Assembly (NCBI GenBank): GCA_030429545.1
Contig: JAUIFF010000010.1
Coordinates: 186,001-250,000 of the forward strand
DNA: 64,000 bases
Direction of reading: 5' to 3'
Origin: Polyangia bacterium
GTDB lineage: Bacteria > Myxococcota_A > Polyangia > Nannocystales > Nannocystaceae
Shown: one piece after another, positions 32,089 to 41,856 of the stretch
Numbering within the stretch: position 1 is the stretch's first letter
Layout: each line of letters opens with the position of its first letter
The notes under the pieces: model-generated
The model's input: the letters and a program-made list of their open reading frames with translations, nothing else
What the model was told of the DNA's origin: nothing
Database searches by the model: none
Position numbers and translations under genes: made by a program

Positions 32089-34893
32089 CTAGCGCACCTG
32101 CGAGGAGGCGCGAACGGATTTCTCCCAAGTCATGGCAAAGTGCTCGGCTGAGCTAAACATCGGGCCGAAATCCTCGGGAGTCAGTCCAACGTTTTTGAGG
32201 TCTTGGAAGAAGTCGGGCAACATGCCGTAGTGGGCGACACCGTCGGTGTTAATATCCCACACCTTATTGCCCGTCTTCTCACCAACGAGAGCCTTGTTGT
32301 CTCCCTGGCGTGGCTTACCAACATAGTTCACACGGTTGCCCTGGGCCCGGCAGCGGTTGCCCTTGTACGTTGCCATACTACCAAACCGCGGCCCAGGGCC
32401 CGATACCAAACCGTTGATATCTGTCCCTAGGCCCACGTAGGCCCCGGCCATGTGCTCCACCGCATACAAATATTGCTGGGCAAAACTCCGGGCCGTCCCC
32501 CCACAGTTATTGGTGATCTTCGAGTTCGTCCACTTCTGACCACCCTGTTTGCGAATGACCCCAGAAAACGTTTTTTCGGAGCCGTCGGCCTTTTGATAGC
32601 CATAGCCCACACCAACCATGCCACCGAGCTGCATGATCCGCCGAAGTTGCTGGTCGGAGCGCTGGTTCTCACTGATGTGCGCCTCGTGGTTGGAGGCACC
32701 TAGCTTGCGGAAGTTGTTGTGTCCCGACGTCAACGGGTACCCACCGTTCACCGCCTCGGCGATTCGTAACGTGTCCTCAACTGCCCGCTCGGACATATGG
32801 TCGAGGTCGATGATCATCCCCAACTTCATCATCTCCTTGATCGCCATTTTACCGGCGGCGCTCAGCCCCTTACGATTGCGATGCCCACCCGGTACATGCT
32901 TGTAGGTTTCCATTTGCGGGTCCGGCGTGAGGAAGTAGTGCTTGATAACCCGATATTCATGCTCATTGCGCAGTTTGTGGCCGATTGTTGGGTTGGGAAT
33001 GTTGTCAAACGGAATGGGGTTGGGAATTTGCTCAAACGCTTCCAGCAATGCCCGAAAACCAATGATCAAGCCGTTTTCCATATGGGGTTTGAGACGAAAA
33101 TTGACATCCCTATCCGGCGCCCGTTCGATCTGGTAGCCCGTGCCCGGTACCCAAGCACCAAACTGTGGCGGCAGTGGTTGCACCGAGGCAAACCGGTTGG
33201 CGAGGTTGAACAGGTCCTCGTAGATTGCGGCGCCACCAAACTTGTTATCGGTGACGTGGATCGGAAAGATGTAGCGAACCCCAGCCCGGTGCAAGCGCTT
33301 GACCTCCTGCTTGATCGCGCTGTTTGAGGAGTTCACTGTTTTGTAGTTAAAGTTGCCGATGTTGTCGACTTCAATCCCCAACACAACCGCCATTTTCCCC
33401 TGGCGAATAATGTCGCGCATCTGCACAGGACCATAGGCAATCGCCATAAAGTCGCTGTGGCGGCGGACAAAGTTTTTCATAAACTTTATCTGCGCGTCGG
33501 CACTGCGTTTGTCGTCGCGTGGCGAGTCGCCGTCAATTGCCTCGGCGAGCAACTGGTTGTTGACTGCGAGCGCCACAATCACGTTGAGCCCGCCCTCATG
33601 GGCACGTTTCATCCACTCATAGCGCATCTGCTGGTGCGTGATTGTGGTAAACTGTGGCCAGTGGGTAAAGTTTGGCCAGCCCGCGTGCGGGTGGTCGCCG
33701 TGTCGATGAATCTCATCCATCGGCGCGCGGTGGGGGTATATTTTATCGAGCATGCTCACCACCAACGAACGCAGGTAGTTGCCACATTCGTTGTCAAGAC
33801 CCCAGCCACCGTGTGAGCAGTTACAGTTGGCAAGCGCCTGCTGGATCTTGCCATCAGGGGCACCATGCATGAGTTTGCGACCAAAACCTAGGTGGCTTGC
33901 CGGGTGGGTATGCAGGTCGGCAACGCCCCATACCGGAGCATCGTAGTCAACCAAAATTGACTCGCGGCTGCCCGGACGCACACGGTAGGCCTTGACCGAT
34001 ACCGACTTCTCTTTACCAACATTGACCATGGTCAAAATTGGGTGATCTTTGACAAAACGAAAGTCATCGACATTGATGTGCCCCCACCCGCCGGAGGCAT
34101 TGTCCACAATTCGAATCCGTACCGCCTTACCTTTGAGCTTGCGGACATCCCAGAAGTCGCGGCGAAGCACCTCAGCATTATGCCCAGTTTTGGTTGTTTT
34201 TGGCACTACCTTGTACCAGCCATCACTATAGGATACGGCGCCAAAGCTGGCCTTACCCGCGGGCTTGCTGGGCAATTTCTCCAACAACTCGACTCGCAAA
34301 CGGCTCTTATCCTTACCACCACCTATCAGGAACGATATGTAGGGCTGGTCGAGCACCACCGGTTTCGAGGTCAGTGTCCCCGTGGGGCCGTCCCCCTGTA
34401 CGGTTCCAAGTTTAGTCGCGTTGTCAGGACGGCGCTCGTAGGTACCAATCCAGCGATTTCCCTTGTTGCCAATCGGATACCGCACATTGTGCCAGTAGTC
34501 GCCACCGAGCTTCATCGGCTGTAGGTTGCCGTTTCCCATCACGCGTTTGGCCTGCACATTGTCACCGTAGGTCGGCTGTGCGGCAAAAGCCGTCCCGCTT
34601 TGCTCCCAACCCGTAAGGCCATGCTCGAAGTTCCAGTTATCAAGATTCAGTTGCGGACGCTGACCGGGAAATGGGGTCTGCCCAGGGAACGGAATGTTGG
34701 GATTTTTACTGGGAATTGGCTTGGTGACAGGCTTCGAATTGGGCTTCGGAAGGGGCTTCGGCAGGGGCTTCGAGTTTGGAAACGGCCGAGCACTGGGTTT
34801 GGGCAACGGTTTGGCATCCGTCACGCTCGCTGTCCATAACCAACCGAACGCCACGGCGATCGAAACACCCGGGAGATACTTTTTGTACACCAT
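32089..34893 (-). CDS. Secreted membrane-dipeptidase-like (M19-type) protein with Pro/Lys N-terminal region
   Basis: 934 residues. A signal peptide (about 1-27) is followed by a Pro/Lys-rich spacer of KPLPKP and KPNSKP-type units (about 28-80). A domain of about 190 residues (90-280, 'LNLDNWNFEHGLTGWEQSG') looks like a carbohydrate-binding or galactose-binding-like module. The catalytic half has amidohydrolase features: 'GVADLHTHPASHLGFG' (HxH), 'MIDLDHMSERAVEDT', 'YPLTSGHNNFRKLGASNHEAHISENQRSDQQLRRIMQLGGMVGV' and 'HMAGAYVGLGTDINGL' with metal-binding Asp. The last two blocks fit peptidase M19. It is probably an exported dipeptidase. The operator pair lies upstream. Confidence 0.72.
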   Translation of the reverse strand: MVYKKYLPGVSIAVAFGWLWTASVTDAKPLPKPSARPFPNSKPLPKPLPKPNSKPVTKPIPSKNPNIPFPGQTPFPGQRPQLNLDNWNFEHGLTGWEQSGTAFAAQPTYGDNVQAKRVMGNGNLQPMKLGGDYWHNVRYPIGNKGNRWIGTYERRPDNATKLGTVQGDGPTGTLTSKPVVLDQPYISFLIGGGKDKSRLRVELLEKLPSKPAGKASFGAVSYSDGWYKVVPKTTKTGHNAEVLRRDFWDVRKLKGKAVRIRIVDNASGGWGHINVDDFRFVKDHPILTMVNVGKEKSVSVKAYRVRPGSRESILVDYDAPVWGVADLHTHPASHLGFGRKLMHGAPDGKIQQALANCNCSHGGWGLDNECGNYLRSLVVSMLDKIYPHRAPMDEIHRHGDHPHAGWPNFTHWPQFTTITHQQMRYEWMKRAHEGGLNVIVALAVNNQLLAEAIDGDSPRDDKRSADAQIKFMKNFVRRHSDFMAIAYGPVQMRDIIRQGKMAVVLGIEVDNIGNFNYKTVNSSNSAIKQEVKRLHRAGVRYIFPIHVTDNKFGGAAIYEDLFNLANRFASVQPLPPQFGAWVPGTGYQIERAPDRDVNFRLKPHMENGLIIGFRALLEAFEQIPNPIPFDNIPNPTIGHKLRNEHEYRVIKHYFLTPDPQMETYKHVPGGHRNRKGLSAAGKMAIKEMMKLGMIIDLDHMSERAVEDTLRIAEAVNGGYPLTSGHNNFRKLGASNHEAHISENQRSDQQLRRIMQLGGMVGVGYGYQKADGSEKTFSGVIRKQGGQKWTNSKITNNCGGTARSFAQQYLYAVEHMAGAYVGLGTDINGLVSGPGPRFGSMATYKGNRCRAQGNRVNYVGKPRQGDNKALVGEKTGNKVWDINTDGVAHYGMLPDFFQDLKNVGLTPEDFGPMFSSAEHFAMTWEKSVRASSQVR

Positions 34894-34944
34894 CGTTCAC
34901 GCTCCGTCGGTACCTACGGTACCCAACGAACTACAACACAGACA

Positions 34945-34999
34945 TGACCAATGAGACAGGAGTAAATACGTCCGCACGCGCGGGTTGACCCGTGAGACA
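34945..34999. promoter_or_regulatory. Two palindromes of the recurring family
   Basis: TGACCAATGAGACA (34945-34958) and TGACCCGTGAGACA (34986-34999) are reverse-strand versions of the TGTCYCA family, 41 bp apart. They lie in the divergent gap between the dipeptidase and cyclase genes. A weaker copy (TGTCCATTGGTGT) follows. Confidence 0.5.
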
Positions 35000-35143
35000 G
35001 GTGTCCATTGGTGTGCGATCTGCAACCCAACCAAGGGTGACAAACGAGCGCTGCCCTTGGGCAAGCTAGTGACACACCGCACGATTTGTTATCATCAACA
35101 ATGTTTACCAAGCAGACTCACCACGTATTATCCAAACACGCGA

Positions 35144-36613
35144 ATGCCCGTCCGGACCTACGACCCCGCGCTAACCCGCGCACACCTGAGCAACCGATTT
35201 CTCGGCGGTTTGATCCGCTATTTCACCGACGGGTTTGGAGTCGAACGAGTTCGCGCAATTGTCGAAGAAGCGGGGCTTAGCCTCGAGTACCTGTTCGACA
35301 CGACACGTTGGACATCGGTCGACTTTGACCGCCGGTTGTGCGACGCGGTTGCCCACCAGCTCGAAGGCCTCGACGAGGCTCCGGACTACGACCACCCGCT
35401 GTGGCAGCACTGGCGTCGGGCCTCGTTCGCCACATTCGAGCGTCGTGAAATCATGGGACCACTGTTTTTGCTACTGTGGTCGTTTGAACACCCCGCAAAG
35501 TTTTTTGCGAACATCGGCAATCTTTACACCCGTGGCAACCGTGTCACCCGCATGGAACTTGTGACCCTCGGGCCAGGTCGTGCGATTGTTCGAGCACGCC
35601 TAGCAAACCCCCTACGCGTTGATCGACCAGGTACATGCTGGAGTCGGCGGGGGTTGTTTGAAGCGATTCCAACAATTTGGGAACTGCCACCGGCAACCGT
35701 GATCCACCCCCCCGAACGCTGCACCCACCGGACCGAAGGTGTCAAACATTGTGAGTATGAGGTCCAGTTTGCCGAGCCGGACCTCGGCCGACAACGTGCT
35801 GTCCACGAACTCGCGCGTATCCGCAAACACATTCGAGCAACACTTCCGCAGGTACTCGAAGCAATGGACCGTCAGTACGACGAGCACCGCGAAGCCCAGC
35901 TCGCCCAACGCAAAACAGCCCACTACCTCCCGCCACAGTTACTTGAGAAAATCCGGATTAATCCAGAGGAGGAGCTCATCCTCGGTGGCGAGAACAACAT
36001 TGGAGCGGTGCTCTTCGCCGACGTCGTCGGGTTTACCGATCGCAGTCGTCGCTACCCGGCTGACGAAATCATGGCCCAACTCAATCTCTACTTTGACCGG
36101 ATTGAACCACTCATTGAGGCCCATGGCGGGATCGTCGATAAACGTATGGGTGATGGTATCATGGTCGTGTTTGTCTCGCCTGAGCGCACAGACTCCCTAC
36201 AAAAACTTGCGGCCGCGGCTGTCCGGTGCGGGCTCGCCATCCTCGACCTGATGCCGGAAATTTGCACGCTTCTGGGGGTTTTGGGGGCCGATCCGTTTAG
36301 TGTTCGAGTCGGGGTTGCAGCCGGAAACATAGTCCAGGGAAATCTCGGCTCACGCTATCGCATGGAATATACGGTCATTGGCGAGGCTGTGAATCTCGCC
36401 TCGCGTATGGAAACGTTTGCCTCACCCGACCGATTGCTTTGCCCACCGGGCTGTCTCATTGAGGTTGAGCAGGAGCTATTCGACAGCGATGGGATACGCC
36501 AGGTTGAGGTGAAAGGAGTTGGCCCGGTTGAGGCCGTCGAACTTCGCCCATCCGCCAAGGCACTGCGAACACGACAACCGACAGACTCTTCGATTATGCG
36601 TGTGGCTGACTAA
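35144..36613 (+). CDS. Class III adenylate/guanylate cyclase
   Basis: About 489 residues from MPVRTYDPAL. The upstream extension overlaps the operator region and is not expected to be translated. The N-terminal ~310 residues contain a helical regulatory region with no recognised domain. A heptad-like stretch (280-325) leads into the class III catalytic domain: 'GAVLFADVVGFTDRSRRY' with the first metal Asp, 'GGIVDKRMGDGIMVVF' with the second metal Asp, 'VGVAAGNIVQGNLGS' and 'YTVIGEAVNLASRME' with the Asn/Arg pair. It makes cAMP or cGMP. The substrate-specifying residues were not resolved. Confidence 0.88.
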   Translation: MPVRTYDPALTRAHLSNRFLGGLIRYFTDGFGVERVRAIVEEAGLSLEYLFDTTRWTSVDFDRRLCDAVAHQLEGLDEAPDYDHPLWQHWRRASFATFERREIMGPLFLLLWSFEHPAKFFANIGNLYTRGNRVTRMELVTLGPGRAIVRARLANPLRVDRPGTCWSRRGLFEAIPTIWELPPATVIHPPERCTHRTEGVKHCEYEVQFAEPDLGRQRAVHELARIRKHIRATLPQVLEAMDRQYDEHREAQLAQRKTAHYLPPQLLEKIRINPEEELILGGENNIGAVLFADVVGFTDRSRRYPADEIMAQLNLYFDRIEPLIEAHGGIVDKRMGDGIMVVFVSPERTDSLQKLAAAAVRCGLAILDLMPEICTLLGVLGADPFSVRVGVAAGNIVQGNLGSRYRMEYTVIGEAVNLASRMETFASPDRLLCPPGCLIEVEQELFDSDGIRQVEVKGVGPVEAVELRPSAKALRTRQPTDSSIMRVAD

Positions 36614-36628
36614 AGCATGCTCATACAT

Positions 36629-37261
36629 CTAGTCGACATCAACAATCACGGCAGAGAAGTCGTCTACCAAGTCGCCGGTCCGCAGGCGCGCGCAGTTCAG
36701 TAGCTCCGCACCAGCCCGGTGCGGTGGACCAATCCGACCAATCTCGATGATTCGCGGTAACGCCACCCGACTAAATAGGCCATCCGACCCGACGATCAGG
36801 CGACCGTGCTCACCTGCAAGGATAAATGGTACAGGCTCAGCCTTCCCACTACCGAGTCGTTTTCGCGTCTGCCCCCGGGTCAACTCGAAATTGTCTTGGC
36901 CAAGCAACCAGGCTTCGCTGTCGCCCACACTCGCGCCAACGAGCACCGAGTTGTCCATGGCAACGACCACGGCCGTTGTCTCACCAAGGTCGCGGGCCCG
37001 AAAAAGCTCACGGTCAAACGCAAGTAACGTATGAACCCACCACAACTGGTCAAGTGCACTTGCCGGATGCGCATTCACAGCCCGATGCAGCTCAGCAACA
37101 ACGTGTTGCGCGGCACTTTGCCCGCCCGCAAGTCCCCCTGCACCATCCGAAACGACAACCCTAGCGTCACCCGCGAGGAAGGTCGCGCAACAATCTTGCG
37201 AATGGCGTCGTGCCGCGACATTTATACAAAAGCTCTCGCTCACCTGTTGCGAGCCTATCAC
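36629..37261 (-). CDS. PP2C-like Ser/Thr phosphatase
   Basis: About 210 residues from the GTG at 37261. The longer reading would run into the neighbouring plus-strand gene. Metal-binding and core motifs: 'VVVSDGAGGLAGGQSAAQ' (Asp-Gly motif), 'GETTAVVVAMDNSVLVGASVGDSEAWLL', 'LIVGSDGLFSRV' (second Asp) and 'DDFSAVIVDVD' (third Asp). The domain is short for PP2C but has the usual order of motifs. It could reverse the Ser/Thr kinase, which is inference. It converges on the cyclase gene with 15 bp between stops. Confidence 0.82.
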   Translation of the reverse strand: MIGSQQVSESFCINVAARRHSQDCCATFLAGDARVVVSDGAGGLAGGQSAAQHVVAELHRAVNAHPASALDQLWWVHTLLAFDRELFRARDLGETTAVVVAMDNSVLVGASVGDSEAWLLGQDNFELTRGQTRKRLGSGKAEPVPFILAGEHGRLIVGSDGLFSRVALPRIIEIGRIGPPHRAGAELLNCARLRTGDLVDDFSAVIVDVD

Positions 37262-37301
37262 ATCCGTTGACGATTTGCCCTGTCCGCGAAATAATCGCCT
37301 G

Positions 37302-38114
37302 GTGGACCAAGCGTCAATCAAAGTTCGCAAAATGGGATTCGATGTTCCGGAGCAACTCGATCCGGTCATTATCCGCAACGAGCCCGAGGAATCATTCATG
37401 TTGATCGGGCTTTCACTGCTCCTGCCCTACCTCGAACCCTATCTCATCCGCAGCATGAATCGCGCACGTGCGAAGATTAGCGACCCGGGCTTGTTGGCGG
37501 ACCTGCGCCGGTTTTGTGCACAGGAAGGTCAGCACTTCCGCGAGCACAAACGCTTTAACAAGGCACTTCGCAAACCCTATTTATCCGGGCTGGCAGCTCT
37601 CGAGGAATCTCTCGACCGCGACTACCAGCGCTTCACGGCGACAAAGTCGCTGCGGTTTAATCTCGCCTATGCCGAGGGATTTGAGGCCTTGACTGCCGCC
37701 ACAGCACTCTTTCTCATTGAAACCCGGGACAAGCGCGAGATGCATCCGCAGGTCGAGGCATTGATGTTTTGGCATTCGATCGAGGAGCTCGAACACCGCA
37801 CGGTCGCGTTTGATGTGTATCAACAACTATATGGGAGCTATCTGTACCGACTCGCCGTCGGAATCTATGCACAAGTACACCTGGTCTCGTTTGCGATCCG
37901 GGTCACTCGCCACATTTTCGCCTCGAGCCCACACAACTATTCACGCGGGCGTACACGCAGACTGTTGCGCCAAATCAGCCTCGTTGGGCGAAAGCTCCTA
38001 CCCAAACTCGTGCGCTCCTACTCACCGCGTTACAATCCACGCAACATCGAGTTCACCCCGCAGATGCAGAAAATCGCCGACGACTTCTCACAACGCGCCA
38101 AAGCTGTTTCCTAG
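37302..38114 (+). CDS. Predicted metal-dependent hydrolase (PF10118-like)
   Basis: About 271 residues from a GTG at 37302. Starts at 37332 or the TTG at 37275 are also possible. A four-helix diiron-type arrangement is suggested by CAQEGQHFREHKRF (ExxH) and the C-terminal side 'MFWHSIEELEHRTVAFDVY' (ExxH), with two Glu/His pairs separated by about 75 residues, plus 'EGFEALTA'. Members are cytoplasmic or membrane-associated oxidoreductase/hydrolase-like proteins of unknown substrate. Convergent with the LysR gene (8 bp between stops). Confidence 0.78.
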   Translation: MDQASIKVRKMGFDVPEQLDPVIIRNEPEESFMLIGLSLLLPYLEPYLIRSMNRARAKISDPGLLADLRRFCAQEGQHFREHKRFNKALRKPYLSGLAALEESLDRDYQRFTATKSLRFNLAYAEGFEALTAATALFLIETRDKREMHPQVEALMFWHSIEELEHRTVAFDVYQQLYGSYLYRLAVGIYAQVHLVSFAIRVTRHIFASSPHNYSRGRTRRLLRQISLVGRKLLPKLVRSYSPRYNPRNIEFTPQMQKIADDFSQRAKAVS

Positions 38115-38122
38115 GGAAAGCC

Positions 38123-39031
38123 TCACTCCTGCGTAACCGCGGTTATCGCCCCAGCACGCGCCTCCTCGATAAAGGCCTCGGCGACCTCTAGGAATGCTCG
38201 TATTTTTGGGGATGAACGACGGTGCGGTGGATAAAGGGCAAAAAACTCGGCCGCGCGCCCGAGAGTTTGCGGCAACACTGGCAATAGTTCAGCACGAGCG
38301 ATCGCCGCGGCTGCTACGGTAAATGGCAAGAGTGCAATACCCTGGCCACCGACAGCACACTCGAGCAGGGTATCGAGATCGTCGGAGGCCACTGTCACTG
38401 CGACAGGTACTTCCGCGCCATCCCGACAGGGCCATAAAACACTCCTATTCGGCCCATCAACCGGCGAGAGTAGTCGATGTTGGGTCAACTCCGCGAGTGA
38501 ACGGGGGCTACCATGTGCCTGCAAATACGTCGGCGATGCGAGGGCCAAACGGTCGGACTGCGCCAGGTGTACGGCGACCCAGTCGCTATCCGGCAGCGGC
38601 CCCTCGGCTAGCACAATGTCTTTCTCGCGGTCGGCCAACGGCTGCGGACTAAAGTGCATGTACAACTCAACCTCTGGACAACGGGCGAGCATGCGCTCGA
38701 CAAATGCCCCCATAAAACCCCTACCCAACCCTGTCTGAATACCAATCACAAGCGGACCGCGGGCGACCCCATCGACCTGTCGAACCTCTTCGGTGATTTG
38801 CTCGGCAAGGGTGAGCAACGGGCGTCCTCGCTCGTACAACACCCGCCCTGCCTCGGTCAGTTGGGAGGTTCGGGTCGTCCGCTCAATAAGCTTGACGCCT
38901 AGTTGCGACTCAAAACGAGCCAACCTTCGGCTCAATGTCGGGCGCGGAATCCTGAGCCGGCGCGAAACTGCCGCCAGGGACCCCTCTTCGGCCAGCACCA
39001 CAAACAATTCGAGTTCATCAAGGATTTCCAT
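38123..39031 (-). CDS. LysR-family transcriptional regulator
   Basis: 302 residues. The N-terminal winged helix-turn-helix is clear: 'LELFVVLAEEGSLAAVSRRLRIPRPTLSRRLARFESQLGVKLIERTTRTSQLTEAG'. The remaining ~210 residues form the inducer-binding domain typical of the family, with 'GPLVIGIQTGLG' at its start. It is divergent from the P450 gene, with a palindromic T-N11-A box in the gap, so the P450 and its partners are probable targets. The inducer is unknown. Confidence 0.9.
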   Translation of the reverse strand: MEILDELELFVVLAEEGSLAAVSRRLRIPRPTLSRRLARFESQLGVKLIERTTRTSQLTEAGRVLYERGRPLLTLAEQITEEVRQVDGVARGPLVIGIQTGLGRGFMGAFVERMLARCPEVELYMHFSPQPLADREKDIVLAEGPLPDSDWVAVHLAQSDRLALASPTYLQAHGSPRSLAELTQHRLLSPVDGPNRSVLWPCRDGAEVPVAVTVASDDLDTLLECAVGGQGIALLPFTVAAAAIARAELLPVLPQTLGRAAEFFALYPPHRRSSPKIRAFLEVAEAFIEEARAGAITAVTQE

Positions 39032-39120
39032 ATTTTACATGGCGCGCCGGGTTATTTCGCGCAACGAGACCGGCTTCTCCCAAATGATTGGTAACATATT
39101 TGAACGTTAGAATGTCAATA

Positions 39121-39141
39121 TTCGTGCTTCTCATGCACGAA
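39121..39141. promoter_or_regulatory. LysR-type operator (T-N11-A box)
   Basis: TTCGTGC, 7-bp spacer, GCACGAA is a perfect 7-bp inverted repeat with the T-N11-A spacing. It sits 90 bp before the LysR start and 20 bp before the P450 start. Confidence 0.7.
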
Positions 39142-39160
39142 ATGCCGGGCCACTGTTGGT

Positions 39161-40513
39161 GTGGTCATGAACTCAGCCGCCTTCACTCCGTGCACGCCCG
39201 CCGATCTCAAGCAGCTGCCCGTCCTCCCTGGACGAGCGCCATTTTTTGGCCACATGATGCGGCTGTTTTTTAGGCCAGATAAAGTCATTCGCAAAGTTGA
39301 TGCGCTGAAATCAGACTTCGTATGGGTCCAGGCCCGACCCGGAGGCTGGCACCTACAAGTTCGTAACCCCGAACACTTCAATTTACTGCGGTCAAAATCT
39401 GCGACGAATCGGCATTATGCGGAGTTAGCTAATTTGCTGCTTGGTCGTTCCTTACTCACCCGAGACGGCAAAGTCCACCGCGTGCAGCGTGCCTCCATGA
39501 ACAGCCCGTTTACCCCCAAGGGGCTTCGGGCCGCGGGCACCAGCGCAATCATGAAAGAGACTATTGAGGAGCGAGTCGCCGCGCTGATTGCTCGCCCCAA
39601 ATTTACGGCTCTCACACAAACCCGTTCCCTCGCCCTCGATATCATCTTCCGGATTCTCGGTATTCCCGGCCGCGAACTCGAGCAGTGGCGCGAGCACTAC
39701 GAAGAGATGCTCTTCGCCACGTTTCCCCTCAAGTGGGAGTTTCCATACTCGCCGGCTTGGCGAGCTATCCGCGGCCGTAACTGGATTTCGACGGCCATTC
39801 AGCGTCGGCTCGACGCCGTTCGGGCAGACCCAAACTCCGAGGGCCTTCTCGCCGAGATGGTGCGTGGTTGGGATGCTTCAGAGGAGCGCGAGGACGACTC
39901 GGTGCTCATCGACAACATCCTGCTGCTGGGCTTGGCTGGCCATGAGACAACGGCATCGACAATGGCCTGGATGGTCTGTCACCTCGCCGCTTCGCCCAAT
40001 TTATTTGCACGTGCACTCAATGAAGTTGAGGGCGTCGGAGCAATTCCTGCGACCCCGGCGGAGTTGATACACTTCCCATTAATCGAAGGTATCTTTCGCG
40101 AGTGCCTACGCCTGTATCCACCGGTACCGTTTGTTTCGCGCGCGTTGGTCGAGCCGGTCCAAGTCGGTGGGGTCGAGCTGCCCGCCGGTGTTGAGGTTTC
40201 GTTTCCCATCCTGCTGTGGCAACGCAATGCCTCACGCTATCCCGACCCCGAGCGTTTTTTGCCCGACCGCTGGATCGGACTCCCCCGAAAACCCGAACCC
40301 CTCGACAACATTGGGTTCTCCTTCGGCCCACACTTTTGTCTGGGCTATCACGTCGCGTGGATGGAGGCTGTACAATTTGGCGTCGGACTCGTTCTCGAAC
40401 TCGCCCGGCAAAACAAACGGCTAAAGCTGTTTGGCCGATTCCCCAAACCGCGGTATTTTGGCCTGTGTCAGCCAAAGAAACACCAAACACGTGTTCGCGT
40501 GACACCGGCCTAA
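39161..40513 (+). CDS. Cytochrome P450
   Basis: 450 residues from the GTG at 39161. The Met at residue 3 is an alternative. Hallmarks: I-helix GLAGHETT (257-264) for oxygen activation, ExxR in ECLRLYP (Glu314, Arg317), the meander region 'PDRW', and the heme pocket FSFGPHFCLG with the axial Cys393. The reaction is presumably monooxygenation of a small lipophilic substrate with external electron partners, which are not encoded nearby. It overlaps the following gene by 49 bp, suggesting coupling. Regulated by the divergent LysR through the box at 39121. Confidence 0.95.
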   Translation: MVMNSAAFTPCTPADLKQLPVLPGRAPFFGHMMRLFFRPDKVIRKVDALKSDFVWVQARPGGWHLQVRNPEHFNLLRSKSATNRHYAELANLLLGRSLLTRDGKVHRVQRASMNSPFTPKGLRAAGTSAIMKETIEERVAALIARPKFTALTQTRSLALDIIFRILGIPGRELEQWREHYEEMLFATFPLKWEFPYSPAWRAIRGRNWISTAIQRRLDAVRADPNSEGLLAEMVRGWDASEEREDDSVLIDNILLLGLAGHETTASTMAWMVCHLAASPNLFARALNEVEGVGAIPATPAELIHFPLIEGIFRECLRLYPPVPFVSRALVEPVQVGGVELPAGVEVSFPILLWQRNASRYPDPERFLPDRWIGLPRKPEPLDNIGFSFGPHFCLGYHVAWMEAVQFGVGLVLELARQNKRLKLFGRFPKPRYFGLCQPKKHQTRVRVTPA

Positions 40514-41067
40514 CAGCTGCCGCGGACTTCGACCTGCAATCCCTTGCCCAGTTTGGTGTACATCCGGCCCCGCTTGCTGCCCACGAACTCGCTAACAGCG
40601 TGGCAAAACTACGTACATGTATCATCAATGAATTAGGTCACGATGCTGCCGCGCGATTGGTGCTCCCAGACAACTTCGTCACTTACCTGAAACTCGCCGG
40701 CGCAGCCGAGCACACAACCCCACTTCTAACCCTGTTGTCACTCGACGCGATGGTGCATTCAACCGCATCATGGCTATCGCTCAGCCGCGGGGTTTACGAA
40801 GATGAGCAGCCGGCGGACGGGCCGTGGATTCACGTTGCTAGCTACGGCGATAAACACTGGCTATTTTTGTGCTGTGATAGTGGGCACCCCGAGTTCGGCA
40901 ATGTTGCGGAGGGCTACGATCTCATCCCTTGGATGGACCAGGAGGAGCTCATGTTCAACTTGCGAGCAACGCTTATCGACCCCTGGGGAGACGAGAGTCC
41001 GGAGTCTGCGCGCTGGACGTTTGCAGACCTTCTCGCCCTGCATTTTGCGCGTGCTGAGCAGTTGTGA
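40465..41067 (+). CDS. SUKH/SMI1-KNR4-like protein
   Basis: About 201 residues from a GTG inside the end of the P450 gene. The only alternative is a long overlap. It resembles SUKH proteins in the middle: 'LPDNFVTYLKLAG' as the typical early motif and 'WIHVASYGDKHWLFLCCDSGHPEFGNVAEGYDLIPW' as the acidic/aromatic core. SUKH proteins are often immunity partners of toxins or housekeeping folds. No cognate toxin is evident next to it. The link to the P450 is by location only. The assignment is tentative. Confidence 0.55.
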   Translation: MSAKETPNTCSRDTGLTAAADFDLQSLAQFGVHPAPLAAHELANSVAKLRTCIINELGHDAAARLVLPDNFVTYLKLAGAAEHTTPLLTLLSLDAMVHSTASWLSLSRGVYEDEQPADGPWIHVASYGDKHWLFLCCDSGHPEFGNVAEGYDLIPWMDQEELMFNLRATLIDPWGDESPESARWTFADLLALHFARAEQL

Positions 41068-41118
41068 GCGAGATCGACTGCTGACCCCCTGTCCCGCAAC
41101 TGGTAGAGTTCGACGGCG

Positions 41119-41856
41119 ATGGACACCATGAACTGCCAGACCTGCGGGGCAGCGATGGACAGCGGCAATCTCGATCGACGGCTGGCCATCATCACCTGCG
41201 ACCATTGTGGCGCAATTTTTGACCTCACGCGTCGTCCAGGGGGGACCACACCAAAAGCCGACCAAGGCACGACCCCCTCGCGTGCACCCGTAGCGATTCC
41301 ACCACGCTTTCGACTCAAGAAAACCGACTCTAGCCTCAAGATCTCCTATCGCTGGTTTCGGGCCCAGGATGTGTTTTTGCTTGTATTTGCAATCATGTGG
41401 GACGGGTTTTTGCTGTTGTGGTATTCGAGTGTGCCTGCAAGTGGAGACTCGGGTTTTGACCTTATCTTCGCGCTTGTTCCACTTATCCATGTCGCCGTCG
41501 GCGTTGGCATCACCTATCGCGCGATTGCTGGTTTTGTAAATACAACAACACTGCGAGCAAAGCAGGGAGAGCTGCAAATCGTGCATCGTCCACTGCCCTG
41601 GTGGCCGGCACCTACCATCTCGACAAGTGACTTGGAACAGTTGTACGTCGCCAAGCAGGTCCACCACACAAAGCGCTCAACCACCGTGACGTTTGAGTTG
41701 CGTGCGGTCACCCGGACCCACCACTCCCAGTTACTGATTCGCGGTTTCACCGAGCTCGCCCAACCGCTTTGGCTCGAGCAGGAAATCGAGAGCTACCTCG
41801 GAATTCGTGACCGAGCTGTCGCCGGAGAAGTGAAGCCGGATGACGTGCGTCACTAG
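41119..41856 (+). CDS. Zinc-ribbon membrane protein, unknown function
   Basis: 245 residues. The N-terminus has 'CQTCG...CDHCGAIFD', a four-Cys zinc ribbon at about 6-33. A flexible linker and two transmembrane segments (about 85-106 and 112-135) follow, then a ~100-residue soluble domain. No family name could be assigned. It lies 51 bp after the SUKH-like gene and is probably co-transcribed. Confidence 0.6.
   Translation: MDTMNCQTCGAAMDSGNLDRRLAIITCDHCGAIFDLTRRPGGTTPKADQGTTPSRAPVAIPPRFRLKKTDSSLKISYRWFRAQDVFLLVFAIMWDGFLLLWYSSVPASGDSGFDLIFALVPLIHVAVGVGITYRAIAGFVNTTTLRAKQGELQIVHRPLPWWPAPTISTSDLEQLYVAKQVHHTKRSTTVTFELRAVTRTHHSQLLIRGFTELAQPLWLEQEIESYLGIRDRAVAGEVKPDDVRH

Noticed and set aside
28766..40629. 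Identical 16-mer TACATGTATCATCAAT at 28766 and 40614
   Set aside because: A single match of this length is expected about once by chance in a window of this size on two strands. One copy is inside a coding sequence, and no others were seen.
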